DNA of 38,547 nucleotides, from contig DGTU01000046.1 in the NCBI GenBank assembly GCA_002394465.1, positions 1 to 38,547 on the forward strand. The letters run 5' to 3'. Every line of letters begins with the position of its first letter. The first letter of the stretch is position 1. Position numbers and translations under genes: made by a program. Shown here piece after piece: positions 23,501-34,100 of this stretch. Origin of the DNA: Treponema sp. UBA4328 (GTDB taxonomy: Bacteria > Spirochaetota > Spirochaetia > Treponematales > Treponemataceae). Below the pieces are notes generated by a model, which was given only the letters and a program-made list of their open reading frames with translations, did no database searches and was not told the origin of the DNA.

Positions 23501-26500
23501 TATTGACGAAAACGGTGATATTCAGTCTCCTGCAGGTGAATATGAGATTGATGCTTCAAATACTCTCCCGGTTAACGGCAAATATTACACGATAGTTGAA
23601 TCAACATTTGACTCAGTTCTTTCCGGATTCAGTGAAGGAACAAACTATCTTATTCTTGTTGCCGAAGATAATGTCGGAAACGCAGCCCTTGACCTTGTTG
23701 CGGCACTTGACGGCGGTGATGTGGACGGTGACGGTGACAGGGATGAAGACGTCATTTACTATAATGCTTCAATCAATGTTGATACGGACAGTCCGTCCCT
23801 TAACTGCTCAAGCCACAGCGGAACTGAATATACAAACGGTGTCAGTCCGATAACGGTTTCCGGAGGCTGGGAAGATACGGCTTCGGGGGTAAGCAGGATT
23901 ACACTTAAGGTTGACGGCAGGGAAGTAAACGTAGAGAACATTACGGCCGGCGGAAACTGGAGTGCAGAACTTCCTGTAAGCATACTCTCTGCCCTTACAT
24001 CAGGAAAGACATACAACGTAAACGGAACGATTGCCGACAATGCCGGCAATACAAGTTCGGCAACGCTGTTCACGCTGTCATCTGATACTCAGGCTCCGGC
24101 AGTTGAAGTCAAGCAGCCGTCAGCTTCAAACATAAACGGAAAGATCACTCTTTCAGGAAGCGTAGATTATGAAGGTGCTGAACCTGCTTCCCTTGAACTT
24201 TACTGTTCGCCGGTACTTCCGTCAGGTGACATACAGTCATACACAAAGATAAAGACAATCAGTGAAACAGCGAAGATTTACAGCTGGTCAGTAGATGACA
24301 TAGATACTTATGAGTTGAGCGGCGTAAGAACGGCTCCTCCGTCGGCTTCATTGTATTTCATTCCGGTGGTAACGGATACGGCCGGTAATTCTTCTGTTTA
24401 CAGCATTCAGGACGGAACGTGGAAATATACTGAAGGCGTAAACTGCTTTAAGTATACAGTGGACATGGATTCAGACCGTCCGACAGTCAAGGTAACGAAC
24501 CTTTCGCTTTCAGACGGAAAATATATCCTCAAGTACGGTGAAAATGCAAAAATTGAAGGCTCCGTAAGTGATGATGATGCAACCGGCGAAAAAGTTGTAA
24601 AAATCTTCATTGCATCAAGTTCACAGATTACTGGTACGGCCGGAGTCGAAAGCAGTACAAGTAACGGAGTAATAACTTACAGAACGGGAGCAGGAACTGA
24701 CAAAGATATAACCGTTTTCAATCAGGCTACAGGTGAATGGACCTTTACGCCGGCAGATAGTCAGGACGGTGAAAAAACCGTATGGTTCTATATTGCTGAC
24801 AATGAAGACAATATTTTCTATACGGGAAAAACCATAACCGTAAATGCAACGGATTATGAATACGGACGTCCTTATTTCCAGTACAAGACGTCCGCTGCAA
24901 CTGACAACAGCCAGGTTCTTTCATACAAGAGCGATTCGACGTCGCCTTCAATCAAGAACATTCTTGTTCAGGCATACGATTCATCAAAGACAGTTAACGG
25001 CGGTGAAGTTCAGACGGGTACTGACCTCATACTCGGTGGAACAAAAAAACGCTATGCAAAGTTTAAGATAACGGCTTATGATGCAAACGGAATTGAGGGA
25101 ATATGCCTGTCGATCGACTGCACTTCAGGAAACGGCACTGCACGAAGCCTTAAGCTTGCTTCAACTGATACTTATGAAGGATTCAGCAGGAATGGAGAAG
25201 CCTCAGGTGAAACTACCGTCGTCTGGACAACAGATTACATTGATCTCTCAGACATAAAAACAGGTTCCGTAACGGGAACAGTTGAAGTATTCGATAAATC
25301 AGGACTTCTCGGATCTGCAACACCGCTTTTCATGATTGATAATGACGGCCCTGACATCAATATAACAAGTCCGTCATCTTCTGATCAGCTTACGGGTGAG
25401 ATTACTTTCAGCGGAACTTCAACGGATGAAGGAAGTGCCGGAACATACATAACTGCATGGGCGGTCCCGGACCTTGTTCAGGCCGGATATTCTGATGATG
25501 ACCTGGCAGCTGCTGCGGGAATTACATGGAACCAGGAACTTGACGGTGAATCTTCAGTTACCGTATGGAAATTCAAGGTTTCTCCTGAAACCCTTTCACA
25601 GTATGACACTGAGGAATATACATCGCAGATAGTATCAGGCGTTTATACGCTTCCGTTCTATGTCCTTGCAGAGGATGCACTCGGCAACCGCACTGTTAAG
25701 AGAAACTTTACGTTCAAGCATAATCCTGACGGAGACAGGCCTGTAACGGAAATTCTGTATCCGGATGATTCAAGCTATTCTCCGGGAACAGATTATGTAA
25801 CTCTAGGCGGTGCAATCCGCGTTACGGGAACTTCATTCATCCCGTCAAATACGACTACCGCAGGATCTGTCTATCTGCAGGTAATCCGCGGAACGAAGAA
25901 TAAGAGTGAAGGCGGAACTTACACTGAAAGTCCGGCATACGTTTCTGCACTCGAATATGAAGGCAGCAGAAGCTATGAGGTATCTGATGCTTCTCAGGCA
26001 GCCTCTTACCTCGGACTTGCGGCACTCACTTTCCCGGAAGGCGATGATGATTCTTCATGGTGGGGAATCAGGGCAAACAGTACGACTTCATGGAACCTCA
26101 TCATCAACAAAGACAATGAAATGAATCCGCCTGAAAACGAGATTACGTACATTGCAATCCGCGCATGCGGCGTTAATGCATTCGGAAAGGTCGGAGCATG
26201 GAGCAGCTGGTATTACATCAATATTGATGATACGGCTCCTTCAGCATCGGTATCCCTGAGACAGTATGATGCAGACATTTCTGCGGATGCTGATTCTTAC
26301 ATAGACGTTGCAACTGCTTCTGCAAGCAAGGAATATACTTCAGACATTTACCTCAAGGGCGACTGGTATCTTACCATTAAGATTCATGATGAAACGGAGC
26401 TTGAATCATTCGCAGTCAAAAAGGATGGAGCTGCACTCTCTGAAGGAGGCGGATATTATGCAAGTACGCTCATTACGGGAAGTGACGGCAAGGAAAAGAC

Positions 26501-29500
26501 ACAGTACCTGTTTATTCCAGTCGACAAGACAAATTCAAAGGTAACTTATTCCGTAAACGTATCTGACAGCCAGCATACGATTACAAACATATATACGCTC
26601 AACATCGACAATACGGCTCCTGAGATTGAATACGTATACAAGGGTTCAAGCTATAATGCACAGAATGTACTCAAAAAGAATACTGCAAATGCAACTGCAG
26701 ATTCAAACTACGTATATACACTGGGCGGAACCGTAAAGGAAGAAGCTTCGGGCTTTGACCGGCTTGTATTCTATTATGTCCGTGCAAATGCAGTTGACGG
26801 AAAGACTTACACGACTGAAGCCCTGCTTGATCCGCTTGCAGCATCAGATTCCAAGGCACTTCTTTCAGGTCTTACGCCGCGCCCTGTAAGGCAGGGAAGC
26901 AGTGAATATTACCTGTACTCAAAGCAGATTGAAGGTCAGATCGGAAGGGACGGAAGAATCTTCACTGCATCTGATGAAACGGAAATCTCTGGAAACGTTC
27001 ATATACGTGAAGGCGGACTCATAGAAGTCGGCGGACTCCTGCGCCGTATTAATTCAATCAGCGGCGGAACCGTAACCTTTGATACGGATACGGGATATGC
27101 CTCAGGAACGGCAGTAACTGCTTATTTCCCTTATGCACAGGTTGTTGATAACACTGCAACGGAAAGCACTCTGAGTACAAGTGCAAATCCGTTTACGTTC
27201 AGGAATAATTCCGATGACGGAGATACAATGCCGGAAACCCTTACTGGATCAAAGAGCATCGGCTACACATGGGACACAACGATACATTCGTCAAATATCA
27301 GTGACGGCCCGTGTGCCCTGGTTGTACTCGCATTCGATAAGGCCGGAAACGTAAGCGGTGAAGTTTATCCGGTTTCAGTTGAAAACTCTGCTCCGCGTCT
27401 TGCAAAGGTATTCTTTGGAACTGACCTTAACTCAAGCGGAACCTGGACTGCAAATGAATTTGAAGCCTATGATGTTTACACTGCATCTGCTTCTCATGGA
27501 ATCCAGACCACTGAAGTAAAGGATAAACAGGAAATTTCTACCGTAGATTACGGAAGACCGTTCACCGTCAAGGACAGGCTTGCCGTAGCGGCTGAAATCG
27601 TCGGCGGAAACGGCAGCATAATGATGGTATACAAAAACGATGCTTCATCAACTGATTTTGTGACTGCAGCTGCGGGTGTAACTGCTGCTTCTGACGATAC
27701 AATCGCAGCTGTTGTGAGCGGAGAAAGAATCGGAACCGTAAACTACAGGAATGCAGACGTTCCGACCTCTTTAATCGGATATGTTCTTGCAAATTATCAG
27801 GTCGCAGGCGTATCAGGTGACAATGCACTGACGGAAAGCAATGACGGAACCGGTAAAAAAGCATCGTTCACCTTCTGGGACAGCACTGATGAATTTATTC
27901 AGGGTTCAACAAGCCAGAACTGTGTACTTTATGTAGATGACTTTACCGTTGATATCACTGATTCAGTACCGCCGAGAGTCGCAGTTAATCCTTTCTACTG
28001 GGAAAGCGCAAAGGTAAACAGCCTCTATGGAAACAGCATGAATAACGGTCACATTGAACTTGAAAGTGACCTTGCAGGAACTCAGGCCGCTGCTGACTAC
28101 GGAACTGATCCTAAGGTTTCCGGAAAAGTAACGTTTACGGGAACGGCATATGATGATCATGCGATAAAGGAACTGCGCTTTTCACTCCTCAATAAAAACG
28201 GAACTGCGCTTGCAGGATTTAATTCCGTGCTCCTGGCACAATACGATCCGTCTTCAACTGCCAGTGCTTATGTAGCAAACGGCGGATGGAGTGCACTGAG
28301 CGGAAACAGCGGAGCCTCACTTGCTGACGGCGGAAGCTTTGAATGGACAATTACTGCAGCAGCAGACAGCGCCGAAACTGTAACAGGCTGGTATGATGAT
28401 ACCTGTTATCTCGGACAGAAAGGACATAAGGTTTACTGGACAGTAAGCATCGATACTTCAAAAATACCGGATGCAGCTGGAAAAGACATCTCGTTCAGAC
28501 TTGTTGCAAAAGACCTTTCTTCAGGAAGTTCAGCAGCATCTGACGTAACATCAGCTGTGCCGGGAAAAACATATATTGATGCAAAGATAAATCATGTTCC
28601 TTCATATAAGGTGGATGTAGTTCCGTATATCCGTAAGGTAACGACAGGACTGTCTTCAATGAAAAAGAAAAATCCGACCGTTTACTCACGTACTGCGCTC
28701 GGTCATTATTCCGTAAGGAGTGATGAGACTGTAACCCTTGAAGGCTTTAACCTCAATTCAGCCGGAGACTCACTGATTGCCCTTGATATATCAGGACTGG
28801 CCGGTTCCGGAGCATATAACGTGACTGTCAACGGAGTATCTTCACTTAATAACATGAACAGCTCAGATGCATGCGGTTCGTATGAAGAAACAACGGACAG
28901 CGTTACCGGAGATTATGCAGTTTACTCAAATTACTACAACCGACAGCCGAATAACGACAACAACAATCTCCTTACTGATGATGTCTGGTTTGATGTATGG
29001 GAAATCCACAGTGATGCTGCAGTTCCGATCAGCGGAAAGATTGAACAGCCGGTAATGAAAATTAATCCTAAAACCGGTCAGCTTGGTTTTGCCTTTGTAA
29101 ACGGACCTCTGTACTTCAGTATGGGCGGCGGATCTGATCATGGAGAAACTTCTTATGATTACTGGATGGGAAGCTTTGACTTCTTTACATCTGTAGGCTT
29201 TGCCTATGACAGCCTCGGACATTCTTATGGAGTTGCTGCCGGTGGTGATATCAACAGTGCCGCAGCAGATAAATTCCAGTTTATGACAAGCCGGTGGGGA
29301 CATGCAGGCCGTTTCCAGCAGGGATCTTACAGCGGGTTAAATTATATAGATAGTTCAAGACCTTCTGCTTCATCTTTAAGACTTGAATCAATAGGTATGA
29401 CAGGAACAAAAAACGGAGGTTCTACAAAGAATTTCGACAAGCAGAGAATAAAGTCTCCGTCTTTTGCAACTTCAGTTCATGATGATGTTACAAATATTTA

Positions 29501-30881
29501 TCTTGCATACTATGATGCCATGAATGATGAAATCCGCTTTAAGGCCGGAGATTCTGATCATTTGAATGGTATTGATGTGACTATTACTGAATCAGATAAA
29601 TATTATGAGATAACATCTTTTGATAATGGCGGTGACACGACTCAAAACTTATTTGCCCATTACGATTCTACAAGTACAGGTAAACTTGCTGATAATAAGT
29701 ATGTTACTCTTTATGCATCTGATAAAACTACGCCGATAAATCCTGGAAAGGTTTATAAAGTTCAGGGTTCAGGTAACGATGGAACTGACTGCTGGTTCAG
29801 GCTTGAAGAAGTTAAGTTAGATGCTTATAAAACTAACTATAATGAAGGCCTTAAAACTACGAATCAGGGATACTATCCTGCTGCAGCGGATTTATATGAT
29901 GTAACATCTGCAGTCGGAACATATGTCAGGGTTTGTACAATATCAAAGAAATCCTTAACCAGCAGCTTTATCGATTATGATGTAAGTAACGGATTGTATT
30001 CATACCGTCACGACACCGTCAGCATGCTTGCGGGCAGTACGACTGATACAGGTGTAAATGCCGGTGAATATGTTTCAATCGGAGTTGTACCTGGTTCAAC
30101 TGCAGCAGATGATGTTGTTGTTGCCTGCTGGTATGATTCGACGGAACGTGTCCTGCGCTATGCATATAATACGACTCCGATGACCAACCGGAACGGCACG
30201 ACCGACGGTTCGGGATGGACGTATGCTGCAAACCCTGTCTTTAGTGATGATATGGAGAATGCCGGTGAATACTGTCAGCTTGCAGTAGATGCAAAGGGCG
30301 GAATCCACATTGCAGCCTATGACGGTTCAAGCTGTGACCTGGTCTATGCCTATCTTTCATCTTATGATGCAGAACCACAGACCTGTGTCGTAGATTCAAG
30401 CGGTGTTGTTGGTTCAAACATTACAATTGATGTTGCCCTTACAGAAAGCGGTGATAATGGAAAACCGGTTCCGAGAATCGGATATTATGCAACTTCCTGC
30501 GTAAGGCCAAAAATAGCGTGGCTTGCAGATACTTCATCACAGACTCCTGCAGGTTCAGAAGATGATACGTTTACCGGAAAATGGGAATGTTCCGTAATTC
30601 CGACAACCAGTAACGTAACGCTTCAGAGCAACCAGTACAACAAGATGAACGTCGGGGTATGGAAGAATTCTGCCGGTGTTATTACAAGTTCAGATGACTC
30701 AACAGCATTTACTGATTACGGCAAAACATCTGCAGATAACACTTATACAAATACAGCGAACAGCTATAATTCCGTATCACACGGTCTTGTCTGGGGTAAC
30801 GGCACTTCTAACGCAGTCATGGGCTATGCGATTAAGGTAGATTCAACTACCGATCACATAGAAACTGCACAGATGAAGTAA
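20589..30881 (+). CDS. Giant Ig-repeat lipoprotein with C-terminal propeller-like region
   Basis: The product is about 3430 residues. The start is ATG 20589: GGAG lies eight bases upstream and the protein then opens with a lipoprotein signal ending Val-Ser-Val-Pro-Ser-Cys, with Cys24 as the lipidated residue. An in-frame ATG at 20529 would add 20 charged residues ahead of the signal. The body repeats modules with Asp-Asn-Thr-Ala-Pro or Asp-Thr-x-Ala-Pro borders and Asp-Asp-Glu-Ser-Gly or Asp-Asn-Ala-Gly-Asn turns, as in bacterial Ig-like domains. Near 2700-2755 a Val-Thr-Leu-Glu-Gly-Phe-Asn-Leu segment resembles IPT/TIG. From about 2810 to the end, pieces such as Ile-Tyr-Leu-Ala-Tyr-Tyr-Asp and Gly-Ile-His-Ile-Ala-Ala-Tyr-Asp suggest beta-propeller blades. 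It is probably a surface or periplasmic structural protein. A tandem paralogue follows. Confidence 0.8.
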   Translation: MKNIFRLTLPVFIAGLIFVSVPSCEVGLGSSVDTEAPKLTIDYPPLGAKIMGRFLLAGSWNDDKKVSCVDVEICRKTTVDNGTSFDSVYSGRALIDSDGKWSVMLNDYDEQKYVEPDYRNYNGWLFGDGEYVAYVTARDDAGHSSDRNERGFYIDNSAPVLYLTKPTTCGSEAERRSYGQIIQLEGTFDDASGEMSRLKVDFYDKNGNKIYENDYSNFSTMGESSPLTVARYFSESSGDRDKFPELWGAYRAIMGDDGIQAFESGQDIEDVQVYFSVTAYDKARFYVDQSKTDGEGDGNETKVFWRGTSSMGTLIKGDGAVQNFSLADFAAYKNRTTDKWDSYKTQIDSVSNSARSWSTSEDSIANVTNDDSASGENVYLTFDVNPKNNPTFSAGGYEVVAADEAAADQDKYSATGYTRAYNGAPVAVTVSRGLDDRNIQTNSVTIYRIDRTLYSGTVSSAMFRGDSGKANYENGIFEVMWTWDGTVAEAFSDWGYNINSVYTHVKDDESNIDSLTKQITVSSFISGHDYMFYVDAADISGNPAVNVNPYGYGFCGTTAVLAPVILQTSGNRLNDIVRGSAFTGNGASSLSDVLYEAGTISSGQKLTSLTMTLTLTDSEDSSNTRTEVCDIDIDELTSAPDYSSDFTSNYCYTTTPDGTTPVIYRWRMTSASAASLFAPVTGEGSYDVSMILTANNGTSSTFQRTFTLDTKAPDPELSEITPASETSGGYWINPSKEFKLTGLVTDNLSTAKSCRNWIKLVALTDSSTEKTDVTYTSAETTGVNKWSFSVPAGTIAASYYGANLYVYARDSAGNIGISEPVKLKFDVTPPAGRHAMDEKISDGKKIQKDLFFRVGSANNDDITSSDPLWNDIYDTDVGGKYSENTYGNASTIKIRGNFRDDESGVRMIYYKVIHADSPLAYDLLKTKAENFLANYNKANEDGYTGYFAPLATPEQKRVFFNSDTGKIARKYIDENGDIQSPAGEYEIDASNTLPVNGKYYTIVESTFDSVLSGFSEGTNYLILVAEDNVGNAALDLVAALDGGDVDGDGDRDEDVIYYNASINVDTDSPSLNCSSHSGTEYTNGVSPITVSGGWEDTASGVSRITLKVDGREVNVENITAGGNWSAELPVSILSALTSGKTYNVNGTIADNAGNTSSATLFTLSSDTQAPAVEVKQPSASNINGKITLSGSVDYEGAEPASLELYCSPVLPSGDIQSYTKIKTISETAKIYSWSVDDIDTYELSGVRTAPPSASLYFIPVVTDTAGNSSVYSIQDGTWKYTEGVNCFKYTVDMDSDRPTVKVTNLSLSDGKYILKYGENAKIEGSVSDDDATGEKVVKIFIASSSQITGTAGVESSTSNGVITYRTGAGTDKDITVFNQATGEWTFTPADSQDGEKTVWFYIADNEDNIFYTGKTITVNATDYEYGRPYFQYKTSAATDNSQVLSYKSDSTSPSIKNILVQAYDSSKTVNGGEVQTGTDLILGGTKKRYAKFKITAYDANGIEGICLSIDCTSGNGTARSLKLASTDTYEGFSRNGEASGETTVVWTTDYIDLSDIKTGSVTGTVEVFDKSGLLGSATPLFMIDNDGPDINITSPSSSDQLTGEITFSGTSTDEGSAGTYITAWAVPDLVQAGYSDDDLAAAAGITWNQELDGESSVTVWKFKVSPETLSQYDTEEYTSQIVSGVYTLPFYVLAEDALGNRTVKRNFTFKHNPDGDRPVTEILYPDDSSYSPGTDYVTLGGAIRVTGTSFIPSNTTTAGSVYLQVIRGTKNKSEGGTYTESPAYVSALEYEGSRSYEVSDASQAASYLGLAALTFPEGDDDSSWWGIRANSTTSWNLIINKDNEMNPPENEITYIAIRACGVNAFGKVGAWSSWYYINIDDTAPSASVSLRQYDADISADADSYIDVATASASKEYTSDIYLKGDWYLTIKIHDETELESFAVKKDGAALSEGGGYYASTLITGSDGKEKTQYLFIPVDKTNSKVTYSVNVSDSQHTITNIYTLNIDNTAPEIEYVYKGSSYNAQNVLKKNTANATADSNYVYTLGGTVKEEASGFDRLVFYYVRANAVDGKTYTTEALLDPLAASDSKALLSGLTPRPVRQGSSEYYLYSKQIEGQIGRDGRIFTASDETEISGNVHIREGGLIEVGGLLRRINSISGGTVTFDTDTGYASGTAVTAYFPYAQVVDNTATESTLSTSANPFTFRNNSDDGDTMPETLTGSKSIGYTWDTTIHSSNISDGPCALVVLAFDKAGNVSGEVYPVSVENSAPRLAKVFFGTDLNSSGTWTANEFEAYDVYTASASHGIQTTEVKDKQEISTVDYGRPFTVKDRLAVAAEIVGGNGSIMMVYKNDASSTDFVTAAAGVTAASDDTIAAVVSGERIGTVNYRNADVPTSLIGYVLANYQVAGVSGDNALTESNDGTGKKASFTFWDSTDEFIQGSTSQNCVLYVDDFTVDITDSVPPRVAVNPFYWESAKVNSLYGNSMNNGHIELESDLAGTQAAADYGTDPKVSGKVTFTGTAYDDHAIKELRFSLLNKNGTALAGFNSVLLAQYDPSSTASAYVANGGWSALSGNSGASLADGGSFEWTITAAADSAETVTGWYDDTCYLGQKGHKVYWTVSIDTSKIPDAAGKDISFRLVAKDLSSGSSAASDVTSAVPGKTYIDAKINHVPSYKVDVVPYIRKVTTGLSSMKKKNPTVYSRTALGHYSVRSDETVTLEGFNLNSAGDSLIALDISGLAGSGAYNVTVNGVSSLNNMNSSDACGSYEETTDSVTGDYAVYSNYYNRQPNNDNNNLLTDDVWFDVWEIHSDAAVPISGKIEQPVMKINPKTGQLGFAFVNGPLYFSMGGGSDHGETSYDYWMGSFDFFTSVGFAYDSLGHSYGVAAGGDINSAAADKFQFMTSRWGHAGRFQQGSYSGLNYIDSSRPSASSLRLESIGMTGTKNGGSTKNFDKQRIKSPSFATSVHDDVTNIYLAYYDAMNDEIRFKAGDSDHLNGIDVTITESDKYYEITSFDNGGDTTQNLFAHYDSTSTGKLADNKYVTLYASDKTTPINPGKVYKVQGSGNDGTDCWFRLEEVKLDAYKTNYNEGLKTTNQGYYPAAADLYDVTSAVGTYVRVCTISKKSLTSSFIDYDVSNGLYSYRHDTVSMLAGSTTDTGVNAGEYVSIGVVPGSTAADDVVVACWYDSTERVLRYAYNTTPMTNRNGTTDGSGWTYAANPVFSDDMENAGEYCQLAVDAKGGIHIAAYDGSSCDLVYAYLSSYDAEPQTCVVDSSGVVGSNITIDVALTESGDNGKPVPRIGYYATSCVRPKIAWLADTSSQTPAGSEDDTFTGKWECSVIPTTSNVTLQSNQYNKMNVGVWKNSAGVITSSDDSTAFTDYGKTSADNTYTNTANSYNSVSHGLVWGNGTSNAVMGYAIKVDSTTDHIETAQMK

Positions 30882-30931
30882 AAATACCCTTACGGGGCGG
30901 CTGTTTTATAAGAAAATTCTAAATTTGGCGC

Positions 30932-30966
30932 TATATGGGGGAAAGAATTTTGCTTTTCTCCATATA
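30932..30966. repeat. 14-bp stem-loop in the gap between the two giant lipoprotein genes
   Basis: Arm 30932-30945 pairs with 30953-30966 over 14 bp, two of them G-T, around a 7-nt loop. No T-run follows, so a terminator is doubtful. It may be a leader structure or processing site. The surrounding gap is 30882-31114 and no gene is seen in it. Confidence 0.55.
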
Positions 30967-31078
30967 ACGTGATATTATCCCCTTAAACCTATACATCGTT
31001 GTAGATATAAGCCGTGTAATTCGGCTGTATCAGTAAAATTCTTCAGTTGTGATCATATTCTGCCGATAATGGCATGAG

Positions 31079-31098
31079 GTTTAAAAAACTTTTTAAAC
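31079..31098. promoter_or_regulatory. 20-nt perfect inverted repeat before the second lipoprotein gene
   Basis: GTTTAAAAA at 31079-31087 and TTTTTAAAC at 31090-31098 are perfect 9-base arms around AC. The repeat ends five bases before the AGGAG ribosome site of the gene starting at 31115. It could be an operator or a weak hairpin affecting translation. A smaller hairpin (TGCC/GGCA) lies at 31061-31074. Confidence 0.4.
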
Positions 31099-31114
31099 AG
31101 AACAGGAGCTAATT

Positions 31115-34100
31115 ATGAAAAATTTATTCAGATCACTCTTTATTTCAATTGTAACGATATCAGTACTTATGACCGGAGGTTCGTGCGAAATCGGTCTCGG
31201 TTCTTCCGTAGATACTGAAGCTCCAAAACTGGCCATTGATTATCCTCAGTCAGGTGCACATGTACGTAATAAATTCCTTCTGTCAGGTACATGGAATGAT
31301 GATAAGGCAGTCAGCGGAATAGACATTGAGGTCTGTAAAAAGGTTCTGGTAACTGCTTCAGATGGAACACAGACTACGCAGATTACAAGCGTTTATTCTT
31401 CAGAAGCATCTGTAAATGATAACGGACGCTGGTCAATTAATTTAAACGAATACGATGAAGAAAAATATACTGACTATAACGGCTGGCAGTTCGGTGACGG
31501 TGAATATATTCTTTATGCAACAGCCCGCGATGCTGCCGGACATTCTTCAGACAGAAGTGAAAGGGGAATCTATATTGATAACTCAGCTCCTGTTCTTCTT
31601 CTTACAAAGCCTGCTACTTCAGGAAGCGATAACGATAAGGAAACTTACGGCCAGATAGTTCAGCTGACTGGTAATTTCTATGATTACAGTGGAAATTTAA
31701 GCAGCCTTAAAGTTGATTTTTACGATAAAAACGGCACAAAACTTCATGAAAGTACATATTCAAACATTACAAGCATGGATAATTCAAATCCGCTGACTAT
31801 TGCAAGATATTTTTCTGAAAGCTCAGGCGGACGTACGGAATATGCAGATCTTTACAATGCATATAAGGCTCTTGTCGGTGAGTCAGTTCTTGAGTCTTTT
31901 GAAAACGGCGCAGATGTTGAAGACATTCAGGTTTATTTCAGCGTAACGGCTTATGACGAAGCAAAAACATATGATAACCTGAAAAATACCGACGGAAGCG
32001 GGGAAGGTAACGCAACTACCGTTTATTACCGCGGAACTGCTTCCATGTCAAACCTGACTACAGGAGACGGTGCAATTCAGAATTTCACACTTTCTGATTT
32101 TGCTGCCTATAAAAACCGTACCACTACAAAATGGGATACATATAAGGATTCAATTGACAGCGTAAGCAATGCTGCAAGAAGCTGGTCAACCTCTGACGAT
32201 ACAATTACAAACGTTACCAATGATGACTCGACAGGTGATCAGAACGTTTACCTTACTTTTGTAATCAATCCTAACAACAATCCTACATTCAGCGTAGGCG
32301 GATATGAAGTTGTTTCAACTCAGACTGCAGCTGCCGACACGGATACCTATTCAACAGGCGGATATAAAAAGGTTTACAGCGGAGCTCCGGTTCCTGTAAC
32401 CGTAAGTGTTGGTCTTGATAACAAGAATATCAGCACAAGCAGCGTAAGCATTTACCGTGTAGACAGGACTGTCTATACGGGTACCATTACCTCTGACATG
32501 TTTACAGGTACTGCAGGACTGGCAAATTATAATGCAGGCGTATTTGAACTTGCATGGACCTGGAATGCAGACGTTAAAAACGAATTTGCTGACTGGGGAA
32601 TGGACGTAAGCAGCATTTACCAGCAGACTAGTACGGAAGCAAATGTTTCTTCACTTACAAAGCAACTTTCCGTAAGTTCATTTACAAGCGGGCACGACTA
32701 TTTGTTCTATGTTGTTGCTCAGGATATCGCCGGCAATCAGGCTGTAAGCGTTAACAGATATGGATACGGTTTCTGCGGAACTACTTCAGTCTCTGCTCCG
32801 ATTATTACTGTAACTTCGGGCAACCGTCTTAATGATGTTGTAAATGAAGCTGTATTTAAGGGAACAGGAGCTGCTTCTTTAAGTGACGTGCTTTATGTTG
32901 CAGGTACAATCAGTTCACAGCAGGAACTGAATACTCTTACAGCTACCCTTACAGTAACGGATTCAGCTGATTCATCATCAACTCTCTCTAAGAATTATGA
33001 TATAACGATAAACACAGGTGCAGCACCTGATTATTCATCAGACTACACCTCAAATTACTGTTACCAGACAACTCCAGACGGAACTACTCCGATTAGTTAC
33101 AGCTGGCGCTTTACTTCTGCTTCAGCCGGAAATGACTTTGCATCTGTAATCGCTTCAGGAAGTTATGACGTTTCCCTTATCATTACGGCAAATAACGGAG
33201 CTTCTTCTACTTTCCAGAGAACCTTTACACTGGATACTCAGGATCCTGTTCCTGAACTTTCAGAACTTACTCTGGCAGCAGAAGATACAGATGACGACGA
33301 TAAGGGTTTCTGGTGGGTAAATCCTAAAAAGGCATTAACCATTACAGGTCTTGTTACAGATAACAAAGCAACAGCAAAAACCTGTGTAAGCTGGATTAAA
33401 CTTGTTGCCATGTCAGATGCAAGCACAGAAGTTTCTTCTACTGCAAGCGGAGATATATATACAAGTCCAACACAGACAGATGTAAATAAATGGACATTTA
33501 CTATACCTGCCTCGACAATTAAGTCCACCTATTATGGTGCAAAGCTTTATATTTATTCTAAGGATACTGCCGGTAACACTGGCTGTCTTGAAGAAACTCT
33601 TGTTTTCGATACAACAGCCCCTAAAGGACTGCATGCCCTTGACGGAAAAAATAAAGACATTTATTTCCGCATTGGTTCATACAATAATGATGACATTTCT
33701 TCAGATAATGCTTTATGGAATAACAATCTGGATACAGATGTCGGTGGTAAATATCAGGAAAATACCTATGGTAACAGTACAACAATAAAAATCCGCGGAA
33801 ACTTTGAAGAAGAAGAAAGCGGATTAAGTATGATTTACTATAAAGTTGTTCAGTCCCCTACCGCCCTTGAATACGATGAGTTAAAAAATCAGGCCGAAAA
33901 CTTTTATGCTAACTATAATAGTGCTGCTGAATATACAGGCTACTTTACACCTCTTTCTTCCGCAGAAACAAAACGTGTATTCTATACAGCAATTACCGGA
34001 AGAAATGATGGAAAAATTCCTTTAAAATATCTTGATGAAGAAGGTAATATCCAGACTTCATCCACAGAATATATAATTTCTTCAACAAGCAAAGTTGGTT

